Assembly: GCF_016836705.1 (NCBI RefSeq)
Contig: NZ_JAFCGY010000014.1
Location: 62,001 to 126,000, forward strand
Length of the DNA stretch: 64,000 nt
Source of the DNA: Mesorhizobium caraganae
Lineage (GTDB): Bacteria; Pseudomonadota; Alphaproteobacteria; Rhizobiales; Rhizobiaceae
Direction: 5' to 3'
Part shown: in pieces, positions 33,776 to 40,876 of the stretch
How the letters are laid out: every line of letters starts with the position of its first letter
Numbering within the stretch: the stretch's first letter is position 1
Notes under the pieces: model-generated
What the model was told of the DNA's origin: nothing
Databases searched by the model: none
The model's input: only the letters and a program-made list of their open reading frames with translations
Translations under genes and position numbers: made by a program

Positions 33776-33994
33776 TTATTGTGCGAACTGTTTCAGGGCT
33801 GTTGGGTCGATTGTCGCCAGACGCCCTCTGGCCTTCACGACACGCCGCCTCGCAGACCGTATCCTGCTGGATAAAGCGAGGTTCTCGGCCACCATTTTCT
33901 CGCTGAGTACAAGCGCGAGCTCGGTCTGTTTGATGCGCTGCTGTTGCATCGTCAGAAGGGCCGCCATTCTGGCTCCGGGGTCCGCGGGTTTCAT
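33776..33994 (-). CDS. Small coiled-coil protein, first gene of the operon
   Basis: 72 residues, predicted helical: TMQQQRIKQTELALVLSEKM, then SRIRSARRRVVKARGRLATI. It is paralogous to the next gene (33435-33641). ATG 33994 has the ribosome-binding sequence TAGGAG four bases upstream. The 134-bp gap between this gene and its paralogue holds no other convincing gene. Codon use is less biased than in core genes, consistent with acquired DNA. Confidence 0.6.
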   Translation of the reverse strand: MKPADPGARMAALLTMQQQRIKQTELALVLSEKMVAENLALSSRIRSARRRVVKARGRLATIDPTALKQFAQ

Positions 33995-34337
33995 GAGCTC
34001 CTAACACATGACGGGCGAAATCGTTCCCTATTGTCGGGCGAAACCGGCGCCGCATCAAGGGGGGTGGCTGAGGTTGAACCGACGAGATATCCCAAGATCG
34101 ACGTGGTGGGCGCGCACCTGTCGGCACGCCAGAAGAGTGCGACGAACGCAGGCGGCGTTTGGGCCGAGCGCCAGGGCATCGAGACGACGACGAGCGGGAG
34201 CAACCCGACCACCTCTAATCAAGTTGCCAAGTTGGCGACTTGAAACCCGCCGCCTCACGGTGGCGGGCTGTTTAGAATGGTCAGGCTCGCTACAGCCTTG
34301 ACAGGTACCGTCACGGCCTCACCAAGCGGAGGTATCA
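33995..34337. other. 343-bp intergenic stretch with one hairpin
   Basis: No convincing gene. The plus-strand open frame reaching 34243 has no ribosome-binding site or family match. A stem CCCGCC / GGCGGG at 34246-34267 is followed by CTGTTT and may terminate plus-strand transcription or belong to a small repeat: the 18 bases GCCTCACGGTGGCGGGCT occur here (34252-34269) and again at 34604-34621. Confidence 0.5.
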
Positions 34338-34583
34338 ATGGTCTCGGCGATTGGAAATCAACATCGGCAGGTACCGGAAACTCAACCGAAACCCGCAAAG
34401 ACAGAACCGGGCGAAGTATTTGTGCCAGGCAAAAGCGCAGACAGCGTAGGACATCGCGCCAAGGCTATGGTGGCAGAAAGTGGCGACACAGATCCTGGTG
34501 CGCAGGGGCGCGCCGCGTCGACAATCGCCAGAATGGATATTACCGTTTTGACTCCACCGAGCGAAGAGCCGCCTTTGGAGTAG
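34338..34583 (+). CDS. Small hypothetical protein
   Basis: 81 residues, hydrophilic, with QPKPAKTEPGEVFVPGKSAD and a predicted helix around RAAST. It follows a strong GGAGG ribosome-binding site at the right distance, which is the main support for it being real. No family recognised. It is bracketed by the two copies of the 18-base GCCTCACGG hairpin half-repeat. Confidence 0.55.
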   Translation: MVSAIGNQHRQVPETQPKPAKTEPGEVFVPGKSADSVGHRAKAMVAESGDTDPGAQGRAASTIARMDITVLTPPSEEPPLE

Positions 34584-34621
34584 CTCGGGCGGCCGTGCCG
34601 GCTGCCTCACGGTGGCGGGCT

Positions 34622-34915
34622 TCAGTCTTTGTGCCGCACGATATAGCGACTGCTCACCGCATTCGCGCCCATGCCCCGTGTGACGACAACCGTCCTGTAT
34701 CCCGCGGGAAGGGAACCTGTAGCGGATGGGTCGACCGGACTGCATCGCCCGACGATCTCCCCGTTGGGGGCGCCTGCGAGCCTGTTGGCCAAAGCAACCC
34801 GGCATTCGTCAAGGGATACGAACGTCTTGGCCGGTGACGGATCGAGCGGTTTGCAGACAACCTGGCCTGGACTGCACGACAGCAGAACCATCATTGCTGC
34901 AGTTGCCGGATCCAT
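34622..34915 (-). CDS. Small Cys-containing protein of unknown function
   Basis: 97 residues. A short hydrophobic N-terminus (AAMMVLLSCSPGQVVC) is followed by SLDECRVALANRLAGAP and a C-terminal beta-rich RTVVVTRGMG. Four Cys suggest a disulfide-bonded or exported protein, but no clear signal cleavage site is seen. ATG 34915 has GGGAGAAA upstream. No family assigned. Convergent with the gene at 34338-34583. Confidence 0.6.
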   Translation of the reverse strand: MDPATAAMMVLLSCSPGQVVCKPLDPSPAKTFVSLDECRVALANRLAGAPNGEIVGRCSPVDPSATGSLPAGYRTVVVTRGMGANAVSSRYIVRHKD

Positions 34916-35035
34916 TTGCGAGTTTCTCCCCTTTGTGGACGAAATCTCAACGCGCGAGCGGGGACTTTGTTTCGCAGCTGCTAAAATATCAGGGCGTGCG
35001 TGGGAACAAGAAGCGGCTATGTCGGTTCTTTGAGC

Positions 35036-35197
35036 ATGCGAGGCAAAATCAAAGATCCGCCGACGAAACCCAGCCCGAAGAAGACGCCTGTCCGTCCAGA
35101 CCAGGACGCATCGCCAGAGCCTCAACATGTCGATCCACCACCGCGAGATGTGCGCGAGGCGCCGGCGCCAAATCCTAACGGCGATAAAAAGTCCTGA
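35036..35197 (+). CDS. Very small proline-rich protein
   Basis: 53 residues, almost all Pro, Lys, Asp and Asn: KIKDPPTKPSPKKTP, then PEPQHVDPPPRDV and a terminal NPNGDKKS. Such low-complexity small proteins are found in rhizobia, but no function can be assigned. The upstream region has no strong ribosome-binding site. Confidence is modest and rests on length, composition bias and an intact frame. Confidence 0.45.
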   Translation: MRGKIKDPPTKPSPKKTPVRPDQDASPEPQHVDPPPRDVREAPAPNPNGDKKS

Positions 35198-35751
35198 CGG
35201 CCAGCCTGCCGACCAAGATGCCGTTTCTGAGGCAGCCACCAGCGAAGACGTAGGCAGCGGCGATGAAGAACCGCGCCGGCGGATGGGCCTAGAATCTTCA
35301 CGGCGGCGCCGAAGGGCTGAGGCAAGGTGCGCTCACGTGCAGCACGATTTGCGGATTAAGCAGACCCATGAACAGCGTCTGGGTCGCATACTGTTTGGTC
35401 GGTATCGTGGTGGCACTGGTGTTATGGTCAATGAGGCTATAGCGGCTCCTCCAATCTCTGATTGACGCGCAGATGTGAGCCTGTGCCATTTCGAATGAGA
35501 TTTGTCGGCATCAATCTTGCAGCGCAGGTTTGCCGGCTGACCCCGGTCCTGATCGCGTACTCTGATCAGGTTTGTGAGGCTCGCCGGGATTGAGGTCGTG
35601 GGGGTCTTCGCCCGGCGAGTTTGCCACTTGCCGCCCCGCCAGGATGCGTGATGCCGTTTTGTACGATTCCGTACCATCTTTTTTATTGAAAGGCCGGTTT
35701 CGGCAGACTTATGAAACGCGACGTTGCCACTGCTTTCGTATGGAGGCTGCG
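35198..35751. other. 554-bp stretch without a clear gene; holds a possible 24-residue membrane peptide
   Basis: Longer open frames on both strands here look like chance. One short plus-strand ORF at 35368-35442 encodes 24 residues that are almost entirely one hydrophobic helix (VWVAYCLVGIVVALVLWSM). It lacks a good ribosome-binding site. Nothing else was recognised; the region may be decayed DNA. Confidence 0.4.
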
Positions 35752-35979
35752 ATGGATAGCGTGGAGCCGAACGGCAAGGTCTCGCCGTGCATTGAAGTGG
35801 TCGAAGCCTGCGGCGAATGGTTCGTCCGCGTGGTCGAGGATGACCAAGAACTAACCCGATCCTTCGAACTGGAATCGTTCGCTCTAGCCTTTGCGGAAGT
35901 TTTTGAGCGGAGGCCGACCTTCGAGAGGGGGCTTAGGGGGACTTCAGTCTTAGTTGAGCTATCGCTAATATGCCTGTAG
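35752..35979 (+). CDS. Small rhizobial hypothetical protein, possibly C-terminally truncated
   Basis: 75 residues. The first 55 (CIEVVEACGEWFVRVVEDDQ, SFELESFALAFAEVFE) resemble a family of short two-strand/one-helix rhizobial proteins that normally continue with an AEGQRxRL-type end. Here the tail after residue 55 does not follow that pattern, so a frameshift or a truncation near the 3' end is possible. ATG 35752 is used. Function unknown. Confidence 0.5.
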   Translation: MDSVEPNGKVSPCIEVVEACGEWFVRVVEDDQELTRSFELESFALAFAEVFERRPTFERGLRGTSVLVELSLICL

Positions 35980-36064
35980 CTTGGGCAGTGCGGGAAACCC
36001 GAATACCAAATGTCCCATGGGTGGCATCGGGCCTGTTCGCCGCATCATCAGAAGGCTGTCCTAA

Positions 36065-36310
36065 GTGCTCTCAACTGTATTGCGGGAAAAGCTGGTTTGC
36101 GAATGCGGTCGCACCGGGTATTTGAAACTACGAGAAGACGCTCAGCCCCTCAGCGGCACCTGGGAATCCTACAGCTTGGAGGGTTTCGAGGGCCGCAGCC
36201 TGACGATCACTAGTTCGGGAAATATTCCGGGCGACAAGTTGGCCTATCTCCATCCTTTGTGTCCTCAATGCAGTCAGTGGGGCAAGGTGAAGTATGCCAG
36301 CCGTGCCTGA
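36065..36310 (+). CDS. Small zinc-ribbon-type hypothetical protein
   Basis: 81 residues from GTG 36065 (a TTG at 36080 would also fit). Two Cys pairs (LVCECGRTGYL near the start, HPLCPQCSQWGKVKYA near the end) bracket a beta-rich middle (SYSLEGFEGRSLTITSS), giving a zinc-ribbon layout. The codon pattern is convincing. There is no ribosome-binding site of note. Function unknown. Confidence 0.6.
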   Translation: MLSTVLREKLVCECGRTGYLKLREDAQPLSGTWESYSLEGFEGRSLTITSSGNIPGDKLAYLHPLCPQCSQWGKVKYASRA

Positions 36311-36450
36311 GCCCGCAAGACATGCTCGAATGGATCGTGCGCAAGTAGGCGCTACCCAGCCATAGATGAGTGGCCGGCAGGGTTGGGTTGCCTTGTGGGG
36401 CTTGTCATGCCGGCCACTGCGGGTGAGTTTGGTCCCCCGCGCGGATGACC

Positions 36451-36786
36451 CTATGTGTCTATTAGCAATCGCGCAATTAAGCCGTATGAACTAGCTAGCC
36501 CGCCGTAGGAGGCCGCGCCGGCCCGCCCTATGGTGCCCCACTGGATGAACGGCGGCCTTTTACCGGTGATGGTCTCGATCGACTTCAACAGCGGCTCATG
36601 GACCTCACGAAGAGCGCGATAGCGCTCGCTGTGGTATTCCAGGAGCGGCCGGACAATGCTCTTGTGCAGCGCCTCTGCCGCGACCAGGACGCGGTCGATC
36701 TGATCTTGCGTGCGAAGTGTTTTGAAAAGAGACGCAAATGCGGCATGCAACTTGCTTCCTGCGAACCGCCAGGAGGCAAACCACAT
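36451..36786 (-). CDS. Hypothetical helical protein, starts inside the duplicated module
   Basis: 111 residues, largely helical (QDQIDRVLVAAEALHKSIV, EYHSERYRALREVHEPLLKS), with a C-terminal glycine-rich hydrophobic part (AGAASYGGLASSYGLIARLL). Its first 26 codons lie in the 405-bp repeat. The ATG at 36786 overlaps the start codon of the divergent plus-strand gene at 36785 and lacks an obvious ribosome-binding site, so the true start may lie further in. Confidence 0.5.
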   Translation of the reverse strand: MWFASWRFAGSKLHAAFASLFKTLRTQDQIDRVLVAAEALHKSIVRPLLEYHSERYRALREVHEPLLKSIETITGKRPPFIQWGTIGRAGAASYGGLASSYGLIARLLIDT

Positions 36787-37113
36787 GATACTTTCACGAG
36801 ATCGGGACGATGACGATATGATCGTCCAATGCCCTAACTGCAAGCGAATGATGATCCGAAAAGGTCGCCTGATCAAAAGCGCCAAGTCTCTGACATGTGA
36901 GGGTTGCGGCAATGAGATCCGCCTGACTTATTCGTACAAAATGGCAATCTTTGAAAACCGCAGGCCACTATCATAGTTTGTCCGGCCGAATTGCCAAATG
37001 CTCGACGGTTTTGGCTGGAACAGGAAAGTGGCCGACGCCAGGGGGTTGGGGAACCTCGGGTGGGGCAGGCGCCGGGCCAAAAAATGCAGGGAGCAACCCC
37101 ACCCGGCGCTCCT
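36709..37113. repeat. 405-bp direct repeat, copy A (intact)
   Basis: Copy A of a duplicated segment found again at 38035-38439, offset 1,326 bp. By hand alignment there are about eight substitutions plus two single-base indels, so the copies are roughly 97% identical. Copy A holds the first 26 codons of the minus-strand gene (36451-36786), the whole zinc-ribbon gene (36785-36976) and 137 bp of downstream DNA. The left neighbour gene reads through the boundary in frame, so copy A is probably the original. Confidence 0.9.
36785..36976 (+). CDS. Small zinc-ribbon protein
   Basis: 63 residues. Two CxxC knuckles (VQCPNCKRMMIRKGR and TCEGCGNEIRL) make a classic zinc ribbon. The start has a near-perfect AGGAGG ribosome-binding site eight bases upstream (36770-36775). 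Its start codon overlaps that of the minus-strand ORF at 36786. A second, decayed copy exists at 38111-38302. A nucleic-acid- or protein-binding role is likely by fold, but nothing more can be said. Confidence 0.65.
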   Translation: MILSRDRDDDDMIVQCPNCKRMMIRKGRLIKSAKSLTCEGCGNEIRLTYSYKMAIFENRRPLS

Positions 37114-37226
37114 ACATGCACGTCGACCTGGGCACTCCCGACTTCAACACACTTAATCCTCCAGATCCTTCGACTTCCAGAATCGACTTCGACACGGCCC
37201 GCGTAGGCATCAACTATCATTTCTGA
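37114..37226 (+). pseudogene. 3' fragment of an outer-membrane beta-barrel protein gene
   Basis: The open frame just after repeat copy A reads VDLGTPDFNTLNPPDPST and ends in DFDTARVGINYHF plus stop. That ending (alternating residues, terminal Phe) is the C-terminal beta-strand signature of rhizobial porins such as RopB/Omp25. The rest of the porin gene is missing; the reading frame to the left is repeat DNA. It therefore looks like the stump of a gene cut off at 37113, where the duplicated segment ends. Confidence 0.6.
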
Positions 37227-37329
37227 AGCGGGCTTCCCGACTTCAAGCGGCTGAACGGCATACTCGTGATGCTTTGGCCGTCAAGCCGCCCGTCAACTCT
37301 ATCCAGCCGTAGGGCTCGTACATGATCGC

Positions 37330-37590
37330 CTAGACCAAGACAAAATAGACAACCGGTGCAAGGATCAGGCAGATCGCCATTGCGATAACTATGGCAATGC
37401 CCCGGCGCTCTGCCCGCCGCGAAAGGTCAGCGAAATCATCCTCATTTGCGATCAGGTCCAAGATCGAGCAGCCACTGGGAATCGAACGATTGTCGTTTGC
37501 AATTCGGGATGCCGCGTTATTGACTTTTGGTTTGCGGGACGAGATCTGGTTCACGTTTGCCTCGCTCTTCGATGATGCCGGCTTCGCCAT
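37330..37590 (-). CDS. Small C-terminally anchored membrane protein
   Basis: 86 residues. A basic, Ser/Asn-rich N-terminal half (KPASSKSEANVNQISSRKP) is followed by one C-terminal transmembrane helix (IAIVIAMAICLILAPVVYFV). The upstream GGGGCGGG ribosome-binding region is part of a hairpin with CCCGCTCC, which could limit translation. It lies downstream of the small gene at 37647-37916, with a 56-bp gap. Function unknown. Confidence 0.55.
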   Translation of the reverse strand: MAKPASSKSEANVNQISSRKPKVNNAASRIANDNRSIPSGCSILDLIANEDDFADLSRRAERRGIAIVIAMAICLILAPVVYFVLV

Positions 37591-37646
37591 CCCGCCCCGG
37601 CGAAGCGGAGCGGGATGGTAGAAAGCGGAAATCGATTTTCGGACGC

Positions 37647-37916
37647 TCAAAGACCTATGGCGTCCTTTTCGCATCCAAATGGACGCGCGGCGCTACAGTT
37701 TAATGTTCTCTCACTGATCGTATCCGCAACGAAGGATGCAGCAATCAGGTCATCGGCATTGAGCCGGAGTGAACCTGCATCGCATCCCATCAAAGCAGCT
37801 ACTTTTTGGAAGGCTTTCATATCGTTCTCGGTAACATTGGCGCTTCGCATTTTTGCTTTGAGCTCGGCGATGCGTGCCCCTAGAGTCTGAGACGTTCCAA
37901 ATTCACCTTTGGACAT
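37647..37916 (-). CDS. Small hypothetical protein
   Basis: 89 residues. It has a strong AGGAGGAG ribosome-binding site ahead of ATG 37916. The sequence contains LGARIAELKAKMRSANVTEN and a helix FQKVAALMGCDAGSLRLNA, and ends with two Cys. No recognised family. A small soluble helical protein is likely. It is probably cotranscribed with the anchored protein downstream. Confidence 0.6.
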   Translation of the reverse strand: MSKGEFGTSQTLGARIAELKAKMRSANVTENDMKAFQKVAALMGCDAGSLRLNADDLIAASFVADTISERTLNCSAARPFGCEKDAIGL

Positions 37917-38034
37917 CGTTGTCTCCTCCTGACGTGGTTCGCTCCCCGCCTGGCTATGATCCAACCCACTTTAGCAACGCGCGTGCAATCGAAGGCTCCA
38001 ACGTTCGTTAGCAAAGTCTTAAGTAAGGCAGGGA

Positions 38035-38439
38035 CGTGCGAAGTGTTTTGAAAAGAGACGCAAATGCGGCATGCAACTTGCTTCCTGCGAACCGCCAGGA
38101 GGCAAACCACATGATACTTTCACGAGATCGGGACGATCACGATACGATCGTCCAACGCCCTAACTGCAGCGAATGATGATCCGAAAAGGTCGCCTGATCA
38201 AAAGCGCCAAAGTCTCCGACATGTGAGGGTTGCGGCAATGAGATCCGCCTGACTTATTCGTACAAAATGGCAATCTTTGAAAACCGCAGGCCACCATCAT
38301 AGTTTGTCCGGCCGATTTGCCAAATGCTCGACGGTTTTGGCTGGAACAGGAAAGTGGCCGACGCCAGGGGGTTGGGGAACCTCGGGTGGGGCAGGCGCCG
38401 GGCCAAGAAATACAGGGAGCAACCCCACCCGGCGCTCCT
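38035..38439. repeat. 405-bp direct repeat, copy B (decayed)
   Basis: Second copy of the segment at 36709-37113. It has one deleted A after CCCTAACTGC, one inserted A near GCGCCAAAGTC, and base changes that turn the first zinc-ribbon CPNC into RPNC. It contains only the first part of the minus-strand gene, which runs into a stop soon after the left boundary, so copy B is a displaced partial duplicate. Confidence 0.9.
38111..38302 (+). pseudogene. Decayed copy of the zinc-ribbon gene in repeat copy B
   Basis: Equivalent to 36785-36976. The single-base deletion shifts the frame and creates a stop shortly after residue 21 (the reading ends RPNCSE). The ribosome-binding site AGGAGG is still present. 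The gene cannot make a zinc ribbon. Confidence 0.85.
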
Positions 38440-38953
38440 TAGTGACGGCAGGCCGCGCCCCCAAACCCATGACCCAGCGCAGCCTACCGTCCCCATAAGG
38501 TACGCGGAGCCAAAACAAGTAGTTGCAGAGAAATGGCCGGCAGGCGCCGGCGCCCGCCTTCGGTCGCGATTCCTACAGGCCGACGCTTTCTGGCCATGGG
38601 GCACAAGCCATTGCTGGAAAACCGACCGGCCTAGCCAGCCGACGCGGCTTTCCGAACTCGCCGCAATGGGCCGAAGCGATGCAGGGCTACATTCTCCTCA
38701 TGCAGCGCGCCGGCCATTTGCTGGTCGTGCTCGTCTGGATGCGTGGCCTTTGCCCGGGTAATACTTGGTAAAGCTCTAGCCCGCGCGCCGCAAATCACGC
38801 TGTGATTGCGCTCCTCGCTCCAGCCGCTTCGATGCAAATTTGGGCGACAATCCCTGGGTTCGAGACGTCAGCGCGACGGATCCGAGGCGCCTTCGGATGC
38901 GACGCTTGGAACCTCCGACGTACCCGATGGATTATCTATCGAGGCGAATTACC
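38440..38953. other. About 510 bp after repeat copy B with no convincing gene
   Basis: Plus-strand open frames in 38523-38771 have no ribosome-binding site or family resemblance and are taken as chance frames in GC-rich DNA. No RNA gene or repeat recognised. The region may be decayed material of the same insertion. Confidence 0.5.
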
Positions 38954-39124
38954 ATGGAAGATAAACCGGCGACCAAATTTTCAGGAGAAACGCTCGTCAC
39001 GGTGCTGGTGATTTGCCTGCTCCTCATAGGCCTGTTTTTTATTGGCTTCCGATACTCGGAGCGCGATCAAGGGGCGCTGATCATACCTGGCGCCGTGCAG
39101 CAAGGAGGCGGTGAACGACCCTAA
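38954..39124 (+). CDS. Very small single-pass membrane protein
   Basis: 56 residues. One helix (LVTVLVICLLLIGLFFIGF) near residues 14-32, followed by a basic-acidic patch RYSERDQ and a polar tail ending in GGGERP. The ATG has GAGGCG upstream at a loose distance. A short membrane protein of unknown role; the frame and hydrophobic profile support it, but no family was recognised. Confidence 0.45.
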   Translation: MEDKPATKFSGETLVTVLVICLLLIGLFFIGFRYSERDQGALIIPGAVQQGGGERP

Positions 39125-39366
39125 CGCGTGTCTCGGGTGGCCTGCCAGCCGAAGCTCGAAGAGCGAAGGCTGAATCGAAGACCCTGAAGGGGCGAAGAGA
39201 AACTTCGCCATGCGAAGCTGTTGGATTTTGGGAAAACAACTGAAAGTTCTTGCTCGCGCCAGATGTATCAGTGAGCGCGCCGTGGACGATCTCGCCGAAT
39301 ACGGCAACATCTCTCGGCGAAGGAAAGCCCGCCGACGGAGTCAGCGAGCTTTTTTTGCGGAAAGGC

Positions 39367-39654
39367 TCATTTCCCCATCATCATTGCCATTTTGCAAAAG
39401 TTTTCATGCGCCTTGGCTATAGTTGCGTCGGCGCAGTCCTTCATCACGGCGTCACGGTCTTCCTGAGACATTGCCGCCCAAGCTGCTTTGGTTTCGGCTT
39501 CAGACTTCATGGTCTTCATGCCAGCATCCGTGAAGAAGGGAGACATCTTTGCAGGGTCGTCGAGTGCAGACGTGCCGCTAGAGCTTCCTGCGACAGCGGA
39601 GCCGGAAACCATTGCAAGGGCCATTGTACCGAAAACCATTTTCTTAAGGTTCAT
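39367..39654 (-). CDS. Small exported protein of unknown function
   Basis: 95 residues with a good signal peptide (MNLKKMVFGTMALAMVSGSA then VAG). The mature part has DDPAKMSPFFTDAGMKTMKS and two Cys (KDCADATIAKA, NFCKMA) that could pair. It has a strong TTAGGAGGAG ribosome-binding site upstream of ATG 39654. No family assigned. It is the last gene of the accessory tract before tRNA-Leu. Confidence 0.75.
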   Translation of the reverse strand: MNLKKMVFGTMALAMVSGSAVAGSSSGTSALDDPAKMSPFFTDAGMKTMKSEAETKAAWAAMSQEDRDAVMKDCADATIAKAHENFCKMAMMMGK

Positions 39655-39883
39655 GTCAAACTCCTCCTAAAAGGGTCAGCCTTTATGGCAACCCGTGCTT
39701 CACCAACGCGGATTTTTGGGAAAGGTTTCTAGCAAACGCAAAGTTGCCCAATTCGGGGTGGCCTTTAAGGATGTGTGCGGGCGTAGATATCTTCCAGCGG
39801 TGTGTGGTTACATGGCACTTTCGCATGACCGTCCTATTTAAGGGCCATGCCTCAAAGGCGAAAAATCGATGAAACTGCGAAGC

Positions 39884-39969
39884 TGGTGCGGACGACGGGA
39901 ATCGAACCCGTACGATCAGAGATCGAGGGATTTTAAGTCCCTTGCGTCTACCAATTCCGCCACGTCCGC
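39884..39969 (-). tRNA. tRNA-Leu (UAA anticodon)
   Basis: Complete minus-strand tRNA-Leu. The acceptor stem is GCGGACG / CGTCCGC. The anticodon stem AGGGA / TCCCT carries the loop CTTAAAA with anticodon TAA. There is a long variable arm (CGATCTCTGATCG) and T-loop TTCGATT. The 3' ACCA is encoded. The accessory tract lies on its 3' side, the side where site-specific integration normally occurs in tRNA genes, but no duplicated 3' end was found. Confidence 0.97.
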
Positions 39970-40103
39970 AGGCAGCCCTTTTCAGACGCCAGCGAAAACC
40001 CGTCAAGCCATCTTTTTCCGAGTGTCGCCACTCGAATTCATGAAAGGTGGTTCGTGATTTTAAAACAATTGGTTGTGGCGAAAATCTCAGTCGCCGCGCG
40101 CGT

Positions 40104-40763
40104 TCAGAACTTGTAGCTGAGATTGACGCCGACCGTGTTCAGCTTGACGTCCTGGTCGCGGCCGACGAATTCGTCGGAGCCGTCATGGTGTTCGGAACCG
40201 AAATCGTAGTAGCGGTATTGGGCGCCGACGACGAACTTGTCGGTCAGCGCATAGTCGACGCCGGCGCCGACCGTCCAGCCGACATGCGTGCTTGTGCTGG
40301 AAAAGTCCGGGGCTTGCGAGGTCTCGATGCCGGCGAAAGCGACGCCGCCAATGCCATAGACCAGCAGCCGGTCCATGGCATAGCCAGCCTTGGCATTGAC
40401 CGACCCGAACCATTTGATGTCGGTGCCGAAATTGTTTCCCGGGGGGCCAAGTACCGTCGTGCCTTCGATACGGGCATAGTTGAGCTCGGCCTCGGCGCCG
40501 ATCACCGCCTGGTCGAACTGCCACAGGCCGGCGACGTGGCCGCCGACGAAACCACCATCGAGGTCGGGCGAGGTGGAAAATGGCTCGCCCTCTGTTCCCG
40601 TGATGTCAGACTGGCCCCAGCCGTAGCCGGCCTGCAGGCCGGCATAGTAGCCGGTCCAGTCGAAGCCAGGTTCGGTCATCGGCACCGGCATCGGGTCGGC
40701 GGCAAAAGCCGGCGCGGCCAGAGCGGTCAGAAATCCGGCACTTGCGAGCGTCAGACGACGCAT
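40104..40763 (-). CDS. Outer-membrane beta-barrel protein (Omp31/RopB-like)
   Basis: 219 residues. A signal peptide (MRRLTLASAGFLTALAAPA then FAAD) is followed by an eight-stranded barrel of the OMP_b-brl type: FDWTGYYAGLQAGYGWGQS, EAELNYARIEG, VYGIGGVAFAGI, VGAGVDYALTDKFVVGAQY and the terminal VNLSYKF with the C-terminal Phe. Such proteins are major surface antigens of Rhizobiales. The gene is just past tRNA-Leu and is intact, unlike the stump at 37114-37226. Confidence 0.94.
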   Translation of the reverse strand: MRRLTLASAGFLTALAAPAFAADPMPVPMTEPGFDWTGYYAGLQAGYGWGQSDITGTEGEPFSTSPDLDGGFVGGHVAGLWQFDQAVIGAEAELNYARIEGTTVLGPPGNNFGTDIKWFGSVNAKAGYAMDRLLVYGIGGVAFAGIETSQAPDFSSTSTHVGWTVGAGVDYALTDKFVVGAQYRYYDFGSEHHDGSDEFVGRDQDVKLNTVGVNLSYKF

Positions 40764-40876
40764 CGAGCTCTCCGAAATGGTGGTTCAGAAGACTCCTGGC
40801 CGCAAGGTAGCTCTATTCGCCGCAAAACGGAACCCATTGTTCAACAATCGAAATACGCTGTCGCTGCAGGCGCTCG

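Noticed and set aside
33944..34243. Plus-strand ORF between the coiled-coil operon and the next small gene
   Set aside because: Overlaps the first gene of the minus-strand operon, no ribosome-binding site, no family resemblance.
38297..38518. Minus-strand ORF in repeat copy B (73 codons)
   Set aside because: No ribosome-binding site and the equivalent frame in copy A is not kept open to the same extent; taken as chance.
39884..39969. tRNA-Leu as an attachment site with att duplication
   Set aside because: No second copy of the tRNA 3' end was seen in the neighbouring sequence and no integrase gene is present; kept only as a weak contextual observation.
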